Source of the DNA: Chromera velia
Lineage: Eukaryota > Sar > Chromeraceae
DNA length: 35,454 nt
Reading direction: 5' to 3'
NCBI GenBank assembly: GCA_018398765.1
Contig: JAHBMJ010000961.1
Span: 2,501 to 37,954, forward strand
Of the stretch, positions 11,201 to 21,932 are shown one piece after another; position 1 is the first letter of the stretch, and each line of letters starts with the position of its first letter. Position numbers and translations under genes: made by a program. The notes under the pieces are model-generated. The model saw nothing but the letters and a program-made list of their open reading frames with translations. It searched no databases and was not told the origin of the DNA.

Positions 11201-11268
11201 CAAGGGTGGAAACCATGGTTTCCAAGAAAAGGTTTTCACGCGGTTTTCCGCACAAAGGATGACTCACC
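11201..11268 (+). repeat. 68-bp direct repeat, copy 2
   Basis: Partner of the copy at 10433-10500, same orientation, 768 bp apart. The differences cluster in the middle (after ACCATG and around CGCGGTTTTCCG). Confidence 0.85.
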
Positions 11269-13197
11269 TCTGAGTGTCTTCTGCTTTCCCCTTGTGCATC
11301 TTCCTCAGGTTGCCGGTTTTTCTTTGTTTTATCCGTCTATCATCCGCCTCCGGCGGGTCCTGAAAAGCTCGAAGGCACAATGAAGGACATAATTCAAAAT
11401 AGAAACTAGCTATAAGGTGCATGGGGACGTGGTGAAGTGGAATTACGAATCGAAGAAGAAGAACTGAATCACGGGCGTATTTCGCATCTGTGCAGAAGTG
11501 GTGCGGAAATGCAGGGAGGGCAAAGGGGCGCTTTGAGAGAGTAGACTCACTCAGCACCCCAATACAAAAAGGCGCAATGAAAGACATTCGAAATGGACCA
11601 GCCTGGGTGGGGAGGATCACGGGCGTATTTAATTCGCATCTGTGCAAGGGTGGATCGTATTTCGCACCTGAGCTACGCTCTGGTTGACTCGCTGTCTGCT
11701 TCATTATTGAGTCACTTTAATACTGACTAACTTTTTGGTTCTCATTGATTATCTGCCTAGCTGCTTGGCTGCTTGACTAGAGGACAAAACAAACCCTCCG
11801 AGTCCCACCTCTCCGGCTGTGCTGCTGCAGGAGCGGCTGCCTGGGTAGAGGAAAACTTCCCTCCCCCCGTGTTGGCTGACGACGCCCCCCCTCCAGCAGG
11901 TGACTTTGCAGCCCCTGTCCCGACCACCGCTTGGTAGAGTTTGTCTCTGTACTCCGCAACCGAAACCTTCGTGTAGTCTTCAGTTGGAATCCTGCAGGCA
12001 AGCAAGCAGGCAGGCAGGCAGGCAGGCAGGGGCAATGAACGAGTCATGTCATGATGAATGAGGCCAACAAATGTCAAGATTCAGTCGACTCCTCCAGCTG
12101 CTACAGAAAACAAACAAACTGCCCAAGCAAACGCCCTCTTCCTGCATATCTTCAATTCTTCATTCTGACTGACTGACCGAATTATCCGACCGCAGTCGGG
12201 CTCATCCTCCGGATTATGGAACTGGGCGACATAGGGGTGCTTCAGAGCATCAGAGGCGCTGCGGCGAAGGGGGGGGGAACAGGTGGAGACCGTGGATGGA
12301 TGGATGGATGGATGGATCGACTGGATGCTTTCTGTCGTTTCCCCTCTCTTCTTCTTTTCATGTTACCATCAATCCATCAAACAAGCAAGAAGATGTAAGG
12401 AAAGAAGGATAGAGAGACAGGGAGCCAGGGAGAGAGGGACCTCTGGAAGAGAACACAAAGTAAGAGACTACCAGAGAAGAGCAGCAAAGAGAACAAAAGA
12501 GAAGAGAAGAGCAGACGACTCGTGAAGTAAACCGCTGTACGTGATGGATGATGTCTTTTCCCTTCGAGGAGAAAGGAGGAGGAGAAAACACAGTGCCCAG
12601 ACCCGCCAACCCTGCAGGAGCGTTCGTTCCAGCCCGCAGGCAGGCCTACCTGATTCTCTTGTTGGGGTCAAATTGGAGGAGACGCCCGAGGATGTCGAGG
12701 GCTTCAGCCGAAGCGTCGGGGAACATCTCTGCCAGAGGTCTGCATGCAGAAAGGGGGAGGGGCAAACAGCAACACAGAGAGATCCAAAAGGGGAAGGGAA
12801 GGTGCACACCGGAAGTGCATGCCTTAAGAGGTCAGGACGAGACTCAAAGAAACACCCCAAACTCCCTCCCTCCTCCCTTCCATGTGCAAACTGAAAGAAG
12901 CTGCCAACCCCGTACCCACCCTCTACTCTAACCTTCCCACTAGCTCGCGCGCTCCTGACCCCACCCCCAACCGCGCACCAACAACCAGAGAGAACTCCCA
13001 TCACTCCCTCCCTTCCTCACTTCACTTCACTTCACTCACTTCACTACTAACCCACCGAGGCCGAGGGGCAGGGAGGTTCTCTAGCATCGTCTCTGCGAAG
13101 GGCGACTTCATTGCCGCGATGGCCTCAGGTGAGGGCTTCCCTGTCACCTCCAAAATTTTCTCCAGCTGATTCATCGTCGAGCTCCCTGCACATACCA

Positions 13198-13201
<4 letters not shown>

Positions 13202-13233
<32 letters not shown>
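13202..13233. repeat. (CA)n(GA)n microsatellite in kinase intron
   Basis: A CA run passes directly into a GA run within the intron between kinase exons 6 and 7, just upstream (on the minus strand) of the acceptor of exon 7. Confidence 0.85.
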
Positions 13234-13799
13234 AAGAGAGAAGCTGTCCAAAAACGAAAGAGGAAGGAGAAAGCCGCAAGACGGAACCAAATCAACGGAC
13301 CACGTCGTTCTTTTCCCTTTTTCTTTTTCTTTCGACGAACACAAGCGGGCAAGGACGCAAACAGACTACACAGAACGCAGACAGACGAAATGGTTTCTTT
13401 CCCTCCATTTCTTCATGAACACAACAGACAAAAAGAAAGAAAGCAACAACGACAAAAGAACAGCAGACAGACAGACCAACGTATCAAATTGAGCTGCGCA
13501 TTCTACACCATACAAGAAAAAGAGAGAGCCACACAAGGATTCATTTGCTTGAGCTCTCCTCCCCGATGCGTTTCTCTTCTTGTCTGCTGCCTCTTTCAAC
13601 CTCCCCAAAAAGACGCACAGCCCCCCCCCCTGCCGGTGAAAAAAAAGAAAGAGAAACCCACCCACCCTCCCACCCACCCACCCGGAAAGACAGGCTTCCC
13701 TCCCAGCAGCTCCCCCCAAGGGACCACATGTCCACGCCCTTCGTGTATCTGCAGGTCGACCAGGTTCGGCAAAGGAGGGGAGGGGATGAACGGACAGAT

Positions 13800-13860
13800 G
13801 AGTGAATGAATGTATGAATGAATGGATACATGAATAAATGAACGAATGAATGAACAAAGG
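13800..13860. repeat. (GAAT)n-type degenerate microsatellite
   Basis: A run of GAATGAAT/AATGAATG words in the kinase intron between exons 5 and 6. It produces a His/Ser/Phe/Ile-rich spurious frame on the minus strand. Confidence 0.8.
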
Positions 13861-14572
13861 GATGAGTGAATCAGTGAGTAAGAAGGACCGTGAGTGGAGA
13901 AAAAAAGATGCGATGCTGCGAGGAAAGAGAAGGAAGGAAGGAAGGATATAAGACAAAAGCGCGCAGGAGGGAGGGCATGGCTCGACTGCTTCTCTCGACG
14001 GTAGGAACTTGCTCTCTCTCTCTCTCTCTCTCTCTTTGTTGGGAGGGGACCAATGTTCGTTCGTTGAGCCTTCTTTCAACCGCAAAGAAAGAAAGAAAGC
14101 TGCGTGCCCGACTATCTGATTATCTGATTGAAGAAAGCACTTCACTGACGGACTTTGTGGACCCCAACAGAATCTCGGGGGCTCGGTACCTGCACACAGA
14201 GAGCAGTAGAGTGGGCGTTCCGTCTCTCTCTCTCTCCCCCCCCCTCTGTGTGTGTGTGTGTGTGTAGGAAGCACTAAGCAGAGAATGCCTGTCAGGCGGC
14301 TGGAGATACGGCTGCCTCCCTTTCGGCAAGAGAGTGAGTGAGGGATGAGGACGATATTGAAGGCCAAATCTGAAGTTGAGGAGAGGGAGAGAGGGGGAAC
14401 GATTTGGAGAGAGAGGACCTATGCATCGCAATTTGGGTGGTCACAAGAGTGAGTCGACAGGAGACAGACAGAGTCCCAACAGCCGGTGTTGAGGTGAGAG
14501 AATGAATGTGTCTGTGCATGAATGAACAGAAGAGAAGAGGGGATGAAGCAGACAACGTGCAAAAAAAAACAC

Positions 14573-14602
14573 GCACCAACAGGTTGCGACGTATTCTGTA
14601 AC
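14573..14602 (-). repeat. Intronic copy of the end of kinase exon 4
   Basis: On the coding strand this intronic segment repeats the exon-4 end and donor (14640-14670) 67 bp downstream. TACGTCGCAACC...GTTGGTGCGT occurs in both, so the YVAT-x-W coding end and the GTGCGT donor are duplicated. Four or five bases differ. A-rich tracts flank both copies (plus-strand view). Confidence 0.8.
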
Positions 14603-15090
14603 AAAATAAAACTATGGAATGAATAGAAAAAAACGAGACGCACCAACGGGTTGCGACGTAGTCCGTCAACGCAGGGTTGGGTCCTCCGTCGCTCTCTGCC
14701 TGTGCGACTGATCTCGCTAGACCGAAATCAGCCACCTTCACGAGACATTCGGAGTTCAGAAGAATGTTCGACGGTTTCATTCCCCTATGAAGGAGCTCTC
14801 CTGCACAGACAAACAGAAACATTCAATCAATCAATCAATCGATAAGTCAATCAATCAAACATGGACGGACGGAAAGAAGGAGAGATCCAACAACGACGTG
14901 CGTCAGTATGTGCGCAGAGAGAGAGAGGGGGGGGGAGGGAAGGCGGAGAGGAAGAGAAGAGAAATGGAGAAAAGAAAAAGATCAAGACCGACGGGCGGGG
15001 GGCAAGAGGACGGCAACGAGGAGTGAAGCGTCCTCCTCACTTTCCTTCTTTCTGTCTCCATTTCTCTGTTTTGCTGCCCTTTCCATGCCT

Positions 15091-15137
15091 GAGTGCATCT
15101 CACTGACCCGAGTGCATCTCACTGACCCGAGTGCATA
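15091..15137 (-). repeat. 19-bp tandem copies of kinase exon-3 donor
   Basis: GAGTGCATCTCACTGACCC (plus strand) is repeated with period 19, two full copies and a partial one. On the coding strand the exon end ATGCACTCGG and the donor GTCAGTGAG recur immediately inside the intron. Using the second donor would add 19 nt and break the frame. Confidence 0.9.
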
Positions 15138-16046
15138 TACTTGAGTGACTTGAGTAGTTGATAGACGATGTGCTGCTTGTGAATCTCCTCCAAGATGTTG
15201 GCACGGATCGCCGCGTGCAGATCCGTCTCTGCGTCAATCCACAGGCAGGCATCACAAACGGAAAGAAAGAACATGAGGACGTACGTCTCTTCAAGGCCGT
15301 TTAACAATATGAAGCTGACGAGATATTCTCACAAAAGTGTGGCAAAAGAAGGTCACTGCAATTCGGTCTTCTGTGACAACAGTCGAGGGCTGTCTATGCA
15401 CTGATTGAGAGAGAAGGGAGAAGGGGGGATGGGCAAACAGCTTTCCCGGGGTCTGTCTCCTCTTGTCTTGGACGTCACTCGTTCCCTGCCGCTCTTGTCA
15501 GACGCAGGCCCAGCATTACCACACGCCACAGACGTTAGGAAACACGCAGAAAGACGGAAAGCAGGCATGCCCACTTCCTTGCTTGACACACTCACTCACC
15601 CATGTAGTCAAAGACCAGATAAATGTCTCTATCGTTGTCTGCTTTCAACACGTTGAGCATTCTGACGATGTTCTCATGGCCCTTCACCTCTTGAAGAAAC
15701 ATGATCTCCCGAAATGTTCGTTGTGCATCTGTCGCGTTTTGAAAAGCATCGAAGATTTTTTTCAAAGCGACGATTTCTGTGGTCTCTCTGTCGATGGACT
15801 TCCACACAATCCCATAAGCCTGCACGACGAGTCGGAAGGAGGAAAGGATGAGAGCAGAGCTGTCCAGAATCTTGAAGAAAGAAGAAAAGAAACAGGAACT
15901 GGGGCCACATCGGAAAGGGTCGGGAAGAGGAAACGAAAGACAGAGGTTACTTGTATATCCACACACACTTTCTGACTTACTCTCTTTCCCAACTTCTGCA
16001 CGATTTCATACTTCCGCAAGACGTGCTCATCTACTTCCTCACTCAT

Positions 16047-18268
16047 TTTGGCACTTGTTTATTCCCCCTGCCGATGTGTGGTACAGGTGCTGAGCACCAG
16101 GAACACAGAGAAGAGAAACCTCTCTCTTGAACACAAGATAAGATCTACAGGAGGTTTTGTGTGGTTCTCAAGGAAAAGATCGTCTGTTTACGTTCTGTAA
16201 CTGCCGCAAAGCGCTCCGTCACAAAGAAGAGTTTACTTGAGAAGGAGTACACGTTTTCTCGCACGCTGACTGAAAGACCCTTAGTCAACACACACGACCT
16301 CCCTTGAATCAGTGACCTATCTGAAAGATTGAACTTATACACACGACCGGAGCCTGTAAAGTTGCAAACGCGGTCAAAGCGCTCAGATATTGCGCTCAGT
16401 CTGCATGGAGACGCCGGACGCCCATCGATGCATGCATGCATCGGAGCTTCCACAATAGATGTAATGTGTGCGGGTGGGCGCGTAGGCGGCACCTCTGGCT
16501 AAGGAAAGAGAAAAGAGTGCGAGGAGGAGGAGATTTCTGTGTTTTGAGAGAGGGAGTACGTCATTTGTTTAAGTTCGGCTGTTTACAAAAAAAAGAGGAT
16601 CTTCAGAGACACATTGGACCTGCTCAAACTCGGTCCTTACATGAATCAGTCCACCCGTTGCCCCCACTCTTTTGCCTTCACGGTCTTTTCCCTTCACAGA
16701 CGTCAAAACAACTGTTGCCTCAATAATCCTGAATGCATACACACGGTATTGAAGGCATGCACGCTGACGCACGCATTGTGACTCATTACATCTATTGTGG
16801 CCATTCCGGCATGCAGCGTGCACTGACTGAATTCCACAGCTACAGAGCCGCTCGCTCCGCTCGCAACTCCAAAGGCCCCGGAGGGCATGAATGAATTACA
16901 GCTCCGCCCTCCGTGGCCCGTGGGGCCATTGATGCATCGGTGTGGAACCCAGGCATGCAGGGGCCGCTCCGTCAAGTTGTGAGGGCATATGCCGGGGCCT
17001 GTACGTGTGCGCGCTCCCGCGAGCATCGCCTCATGCAGGTGTCGGAGGAAGGAGTCGCGGAGGATTAAGTACCCCCCGGGCGGAGAGCTCCGTGCGAACA
17101 TGTTTCAAGCCTCACTCTGCCCTTCGGGGCCAAGGATACTTTTTTGGGCTCTCTTTGACGTAAGCAAGCTTGCAAACGGCTCCGGAAAGCAAGAAAAATG
17201 AGAAATGCACGATTAACGCATGCCGGCCAGTCGGTGGCGGCTAGGTGCTCACGCCGCTCAGCAGTATACGTTTTCTGCCGCATCCCTTCCCCCCCTTTCC
17301 TGGGCCCCCCGCCCGCAGAAAAAAACTATGCAGCTTTTCATACACTGCAGAAGCCCCCCTATGCAGACCTGTTAAAAAGGCTTTTGGGATTGATTTTTTG
17401 GGCAGGTACGGCTGTGCCGCTTCGTCTCAACCCCGGCGCACCACATACCTACCTTAGTGGGCAAGCCCGGCGCATGCCTATCTACAGCCCGTAGCCCCTA
17501 CATTTCTAATTACTTCAAATGCGGAAATATCCAGAGGGCCACATACATGCATACGTACAGCGTGTGTGGCGCATAGCGTAGCATAGTGCCATGGTTCTGC
17601 GCGTGCATGCGCAGGCATACACTGTTAGTTTGTGTTACCCCCAAAAAGGCTTTCCATCGTCTATTGGTGAGCTGCAAAAAAGCTTGGACGCCGAAAACGC
17701 CTAGACACTGCGGCGTAAAAGCCTAACCACGCTAAATGCGTGGGTGCGCTTAGGCCCAAGGTAATTTGACGTTATATTTTAGGTTAACATCTATAGGAAT
17801 TTAAACTTGCATATGACTCTTGATATATAAAAAAATAGATTTGTTATAAGTAGCTATGGGATACTATGGGAATACTATATGTGACGTACGTAATTATGAT
17901 TTCTTTAAGTTTTATAGTTTTTTTTACTTTCTATCAGTTTATCATCATCATATATCATCATACGTCAAATCTGGTGATAGATCTGGTGGGATTTGACCTT
18001 CAACTTGAAATCAAATCAAATCGATCAAATCACATCCAATCAAATCAAGCCTCTGACATGAAATCAAACCTGCTCACTATGTATAATAAGTTTTTCATCT
18101 AGTATCTAATTGAAGATCTTAAGCAGTCCACTTATGTCCACTGAATCTCCAATCTTGTCATTTGCAGGCAGACAATCAATCGATCGCACCGTTAGACAGA
18201 GGAATGGCTTTGAACATCCAGGGGACCCTCGGAAGGTGACCCCGGGAGGTCATGCATTTCCTGTACTG
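16047..18268. other. Gene-poor region between kinase and tail-collar gene
   Basis: No gene is supported. 16047-16500 is probably the upstream region of the kinase locus and includes the palindrome CGATGCATGCATGCATCG near 16426. 16830-17500 is GC-rich with long but unrecognised frames on both strands. 17500-17760 has short inverted words such as TGCGCGTGCATGCGCA. 17760-18115 is AT-rich with repeated ATCAAATCAAATC words. A degraded mobile element in the GC-rich part is possible, but I could not identify one. Confidence 0.5.
16426..16443. promoter_or_regulatory. Palindromic TGCATGCATGCA motif upstream of kinase
   Basis: CGATGCATGCATGCATCG is a perfect palindrome containing two overlapping TGCATGCA cores, about 380 bp upstream of the kinase start codon. 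TGCATGCA is an established ApiAP2 target in Plasmodium and Toxoplasma. Regulatory use here is inference. Confidence 0.35.
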
Positions 18269-19783
18269 TTATACGCCAACAGTGCACTCGTGGTTGTGGC
18301 TGGGGATGTTCAGGGTAGTCAGTGTGGCCGTCGTCTGTCCTCCCTTCTGTCCCATCTGGGTAGTCTCTGTGCCCAACCCTGCAGACCCACCATTCCCCAA
18401 AACAGCACGACCGCGCAAATCTGGAAGCCCGAAAGTCGTACGCCCATCCCCCCCGTAGGTCGTTCCAAGAATCGAGAACAGGGCTGAGTTACTGCTAATG
18501 GGAAGAAGCTGACCCTCACACAAAGCCCATCCACGAGGGGCGAAGTTGCCCGCAAACAGAGCCACCTGACCGATTGTGGGGTCTGAAATGCTCAAGCTTC
18601 GTCTCTCTCCCGTCTCCTTCCCGTCCTCCTGAAGGAGACGGTTCCTGCTTGGGTAAATTCCTTCGAGTGCAATGATGTAGTTCAGAGTCGTGTACGGATC
18701 CGACAGAGAGAAGGACTGAGACCCCCCGACAATACCGACAGAGCACCCTCCTGGGGGGATCTCCAGAGGCCCCCCCGCCCCTGTCGAAGTAGACGAAGAG
18801 GGAACGGCAGTGGCGCCTCCGTCACAGCTGCACACTCCGGGAGGACCTGCAGGGAAAGTGGATGGATCGACAGATGCAATGCAGGGAGGTGAGCACGGCA
18901 ACGCATAGTCAACCTGAGTTCTATCAATTGGCACGCAAGATTCTGGGTCTCTTTTGAGGGTCTCTCTTTTACTGCAACCCAAAATACTACCGACTCACAA
19001 AAACAATTCTGTGTATTTCAACGTCAATGGAGAGTGGCGGAACTTTGCCAGAAAAGAAAGCGCCGTTGTTCTCAAGAGGGCCTCGCAGTCCAGCGTCAAA
19101 AGCATTTCCAAATCAAGGTCAGTCGTCTTTTGCCAGGAGGACCGTTCACTTAAGGCTACCACCTTCACTCGACTCAAAGTGAGCAGAACAAGAAAGGTAA
19201 GTCTAAAGAAGTTACCTGGCGGTCCCTGGGGCCCTCTGGGTCCTGGAGGTCCCTCCCGGCAGCCAGTGCAGTCTCCTCCCTCGTCAACGCTTTGAGTCGC
19301 CAGAGTAGCAGCAGACTGTGCGACGGGCCCTTCAGGGGCAGGGGGGGTTTGTGTGAGCTCGGGGGAGATGGCGGCACCAGTAGGGGCAGTGTCGAAGTCA
19401 GGAGGTGGTGCAGGGACCCCCATGGGGTCTTGAGGGGGCGGCGCAGTTTGTGCTCCCCCGAGAGTTGCCTGTGCTGTCTTTGCCCATGCTTCGAGTTCAA
19501 ACAACCTCTTCATGAGTGCGTCCATCCCCTTTTCTAGGAACACGACGCGCTCCTCTAGTTTCTCCTGGTCACTTGACAGAATGCCAAGAGGGTCCAAGTC
19601 AGGCCCATCCCCCACGATGTCATCCATCAGTCTTTGAGTCCTGCACCCCAAACCTGTGCAGGAGTCACGATCATCTTCGTCGTCGTCACCTCTGCGGAAA
19701 AGAGATCTGCTCAGGTCGCCGATGCCCTCACACAGAGCGAACAGAACGGCACTCGCAAGCAGGACACACAGCAAGCTCCGCAT
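18269..19783 (-). CDS. Secreted collagen-like protein with phage tail-collar domain
   Basis: The two exons are 19783-19216 and 18846-18269. A GTAACT donor and CCTGCAG acceptor join them in phase 1, in the middle of a collagen-like Gly-Pro-Pro run that stays in register across the junction, which strongly supports the model. The product is about 381 residues. Residues 1-20 are a clear signal peptide (MRSLLCVLLASAVLFALCEG). An Asp-rich stretch, a coiled-coil-like segment (about 70-100), a Pro/Ala/Thr linker and a short GPPGPRGPQGPPGPPG segment (about 178-193) follow. The C-terminal ~150 residues match the tail-collar (microcystin-dependent protein / MdpB-like) family: LNYIIALEGIYPSRN, then GQVALFAGNFAPRGWALCEG, LLPISSNSALFSILGTTYGG, DGRTTFGLPDLRGRAVLG and a terminal IPSHNH. 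That domain is typical of bacteria and phages, so transfer into this lineage is likely. It is predicted to be extracellular or in the secretory pathway; its biological role is unknown. Confidence 0.88.
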
Positions 19784-20597
19784 TTTTCGTCAGCTGAATA
19801 ATTGGGTTTCCTATGAACTAATTTACCAAGAGAGACGACCCAGCTCCGAACCTTAATTGCGCGTACTGTTGTCGAGTTCGTTTCGCAAGAAACGGAAAAT
19901 TACACCAAGGATAAAACGGCAGCGTGATGAGTGCTGATTCTTCCGTAACAGTGACCTTTGCTGTGTGCTATATATACTATACGTTCTCGCCATGCAGCAA
20001 ACGACCCTATATATATATATATATATATATATAGGGCTGCAATGCTGATGCATGCGTATATTTGCGACTTCATCTTAAATTTGTCTCTTAATTGCTAGCT
20101 GAAGGTGCATGAATTCGATCATGGCAACGTAGAGCCGAATATTCGAATGGATTTTTGGCCCCGGAAAGTGCATGCATGTTTAAGGCTATATACGCAAAAG
20201 TTTTGTGTCAGCTAGGCGCGCGTGCACCGCGCGAAATTGGATTCGCCTCGTCGTTTTTTGAAGGATTTTAATTATAACGTACGTATATACGTATATACGC
20301 GTATACACGCATGCACGCCCGCCCACGCCCGTGCGCGTGCACTCGTAATTTGCCCTGCATGATGTATATAGGTCAGACATCGGCCATTTCAGTCATCGTC
20401 AGACGTGGTCCGACTTCCCACACCATACTTCGATCTGCAACGAACGAAGACATCCCATTCCATCCTTCCTGCAGACAATACCAGTCTGGATCGATTTGCC
20501 TTGAAGCAGAAGACTCCACCTTCGCAGAAATCAGCCTTTTGACTTCAAATTTTCAAGTTGTTCTTGTTTCCCTCTTAATTTTGTTCCTGTCAGACCA
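19784..20597. promoter_or_regulatory. Shared upstream region of divergent genes
   Basis: 814 bp separate the start codons of the tail-collar gene (-) and the START-like gene (+). The stretch contains a 32-bp palindrome of (TA)n bounded by CCC/GGG, GTGCATGCATG near 20168, and repeated GTATATACG words near 20280-20310. It probably holds both promoters. I cannot place transcription starts. Confidence 0.45.
20005..20036. repeat. (TA)n palindrome bounded by CCC and GGG
   Basis: A TA dinucleotide run sits between CCC and GGG, so the whole 32 bp is a perfect palindrome able to extrude as a cruciform. It lies between two divergently oriented genes. Confidence 0.85.
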
Positions 20598-21863
20598 ATG
20601 GCGTTCTTCCAGCAACTCTTCGGGCGCCGAGCTACACAGCGCCAGACACAAACTCCCACCCCACAGCCGACCGGGGCCCCCAGAGGTTCCCTTTTCAGCA
20701 ACTGCTGTGCGCCAAAAGTCTCCACCGAGCAAGAATTTGTTGTCACGAAGGAGGCACCCCCAGAAAGTCCCAACCATCGTGGCTCAGTGACTACCGACGC
20801 CCCGTCTGCACCCTCTCCTCTTTGGGGCCTCTCTTTCGAGAAGAGCGCCGAGATTGACGAGGTCGCTGATGAGGTACCCGACCTCGAGGAGCTAGTCGAG
20901 GAGTTGAGGGCAGAGGCAGAGAGGGAGAGAATATCCTCTTCTGACCTTGCTGCTTCATTCCCAAAGCAGCAAAAGGCCTCCAGCTTCCTCTCAAGCTCGG
21001 GAAGCACCGAGGAAAGAACTGAGCAGCTGAAGAACGAGGCCGACTACATGCTGAGGAAAATAGATGGAGGACAACTTTACGAGCTTTTCAGCCAGGACAA
21101 GTACGTGGGTGAGCTGAACGGCACGACTTTGAGAAGAAACGGGGGACTGATCCAGGAGATTCTTCAATCGGCAGACCTAAACCTGCAGAAGGACCAGGTC
21201 GAGAGTCTGAAGCGATGCCAGACGGCATGCCATGATCTGGATTTGATTGTCAAGGAGTATGCCGCCAGTGGCAAGGACGTCCTCAACCTGGTCAGCCCTT
21301 TGTCTGACCTGTATCGTCTGACCTGACTCGCTTCGCATCACCAACTGTGCTGCATGTACGTGGCGTGAGGTGGGCATGTGACTGCATGCTGGTGTGCCTG
21401 GCTCTTGCATGTCTGGCCGATAAGGTGCTGACTGACTGGTTGCCCACTTGTTTTGAGAGGGACCGTGTGCAAGCGACACAGAGAGATTTGGGGAGCTTGC
21501 AAGAACTTAGAGATAAGAGAAAGAAAGTTTCCGCCTCTTCGTTTCCTTTGTTTGTGCAGGAAAAGCCGGCGGCGACGGAATGGGAACCGGAGCCCGGTTG
21601 GCATCGACATGAGAAGTTCTCGCTCGGGGGGTTTTTCTCAGGGAAGAAGGGGAAGCAGAAGCCCGAGGAGGGCAAAATTTTCTACCAGTGCAGCAAGAGT
21701 ACCAAGGAGATACTGATCAAGATGCTCTTCACTGTGTAAGTCGAATAACAGTAAGAGCATATCTGCATTCATATGGATTCAGTCAGAAAACGGGAAGGAA
21801 GATGCTTATGGCACTTCGACAAATTCACATGAGACGAAACACTCGAAGGCACGCATGAAAAAG

Positions 21864-21932
<69 letters not shown>

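Larger units (their letters stand above)
10240..11756. other. Intergenic region built of local repeats
   Basis: No conserved gene is seen. The stretch holds a 68-bp direct repeat pair, a 33-bp minisatellite, a 12-bp minisatellite and smaller duplications (for example CGACGAAAGGAACGCGACG twice near 11010-11070, and GGAATCTGCGTACCTCCTCT twice near 11090-11135). A plus-strand open frame (about 10659-11273) crosses both minisatellites, but its sequence is dictated by the repeats (ELEVAAHxRLG, then GRLE units). I do not call it a gene. Confidence 0.6.
11757..16046 (-). pseudogene. ERK7/MAPK15-like MAP kinase, ten exons, three damaging lesions
   Basis: MAP kinases phosphorylate Ser/Thr-Pro sites. 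Exons by frame, GT/AG and phase: 16046-15981, 15819-15600, 15228-15127, 14800-14644, 14189-14154, 13748-13682, 13185-13056, 12739-12650, 12258-12178, 11991-11757 (about 395 codons). Recognisable landmarks are the VALKK lysine, YLVFDYM, DFGLARSV, a TDY activation motif followed by VATRWYRAPEILLGSTK, GVDMWSL, MNQLEKILEVTG, and a C-terminal SVAEYRDKLYQ with an Ala/Gly-rich tail. The lesions are as follows. The glycine loop reads LGKRAYG, where LGKGAYG is expected. The catalytic loop reads HRGMKPSN, so the base Asp of HRD is Gly. Exon 6 is 10 nt shorter than the canonical MAPK reading; WSLG shifts into another frame, and GELLGGKPVFPG is visible only in that other frame. With the GTGGGT donor used here the frameshift reaches a TGA early in exon 7. 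All splice sites look intact, so decay is recent, or the locus encodes a pseudokinase, or the draft has errors. Confidence 0.85.

Noticed and set aside
10659..11273. 204-codon plus-strand frame with ankyrin-looking AAHYGRLEELEVAAH repeats
   Set aside because: The repeat is a 33-bp minisatellite open on both strands, followed by a 12-bp array; no true ankyrin helix-turn-helix spacing.
12169..12196. Apparent frame break between kinase exons 9 and 10
   Set aside because: It arises only if the GTCGGA donor is used; the GTCAGT donor 14 nt further along restores the frame (DCGRIIRIPTEDY), so this is not a lesion.
13366..14367. 333-codon minus-strand frame rich in Leu/Ser/Phe
   Set aside because: It spans introns and exons 5 and 6 of the kinase; apart from short shadows of those exons it is translated microsatellite (GAAT, GAAG, CT/GA runs).
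16703..17101. 132-codon minus-strand frame in GC-rich DNA
   Set aside because: Composition less repetitive than others but no recognisable motif, no splice partners, and open frames on the other strand; left as unassigned.
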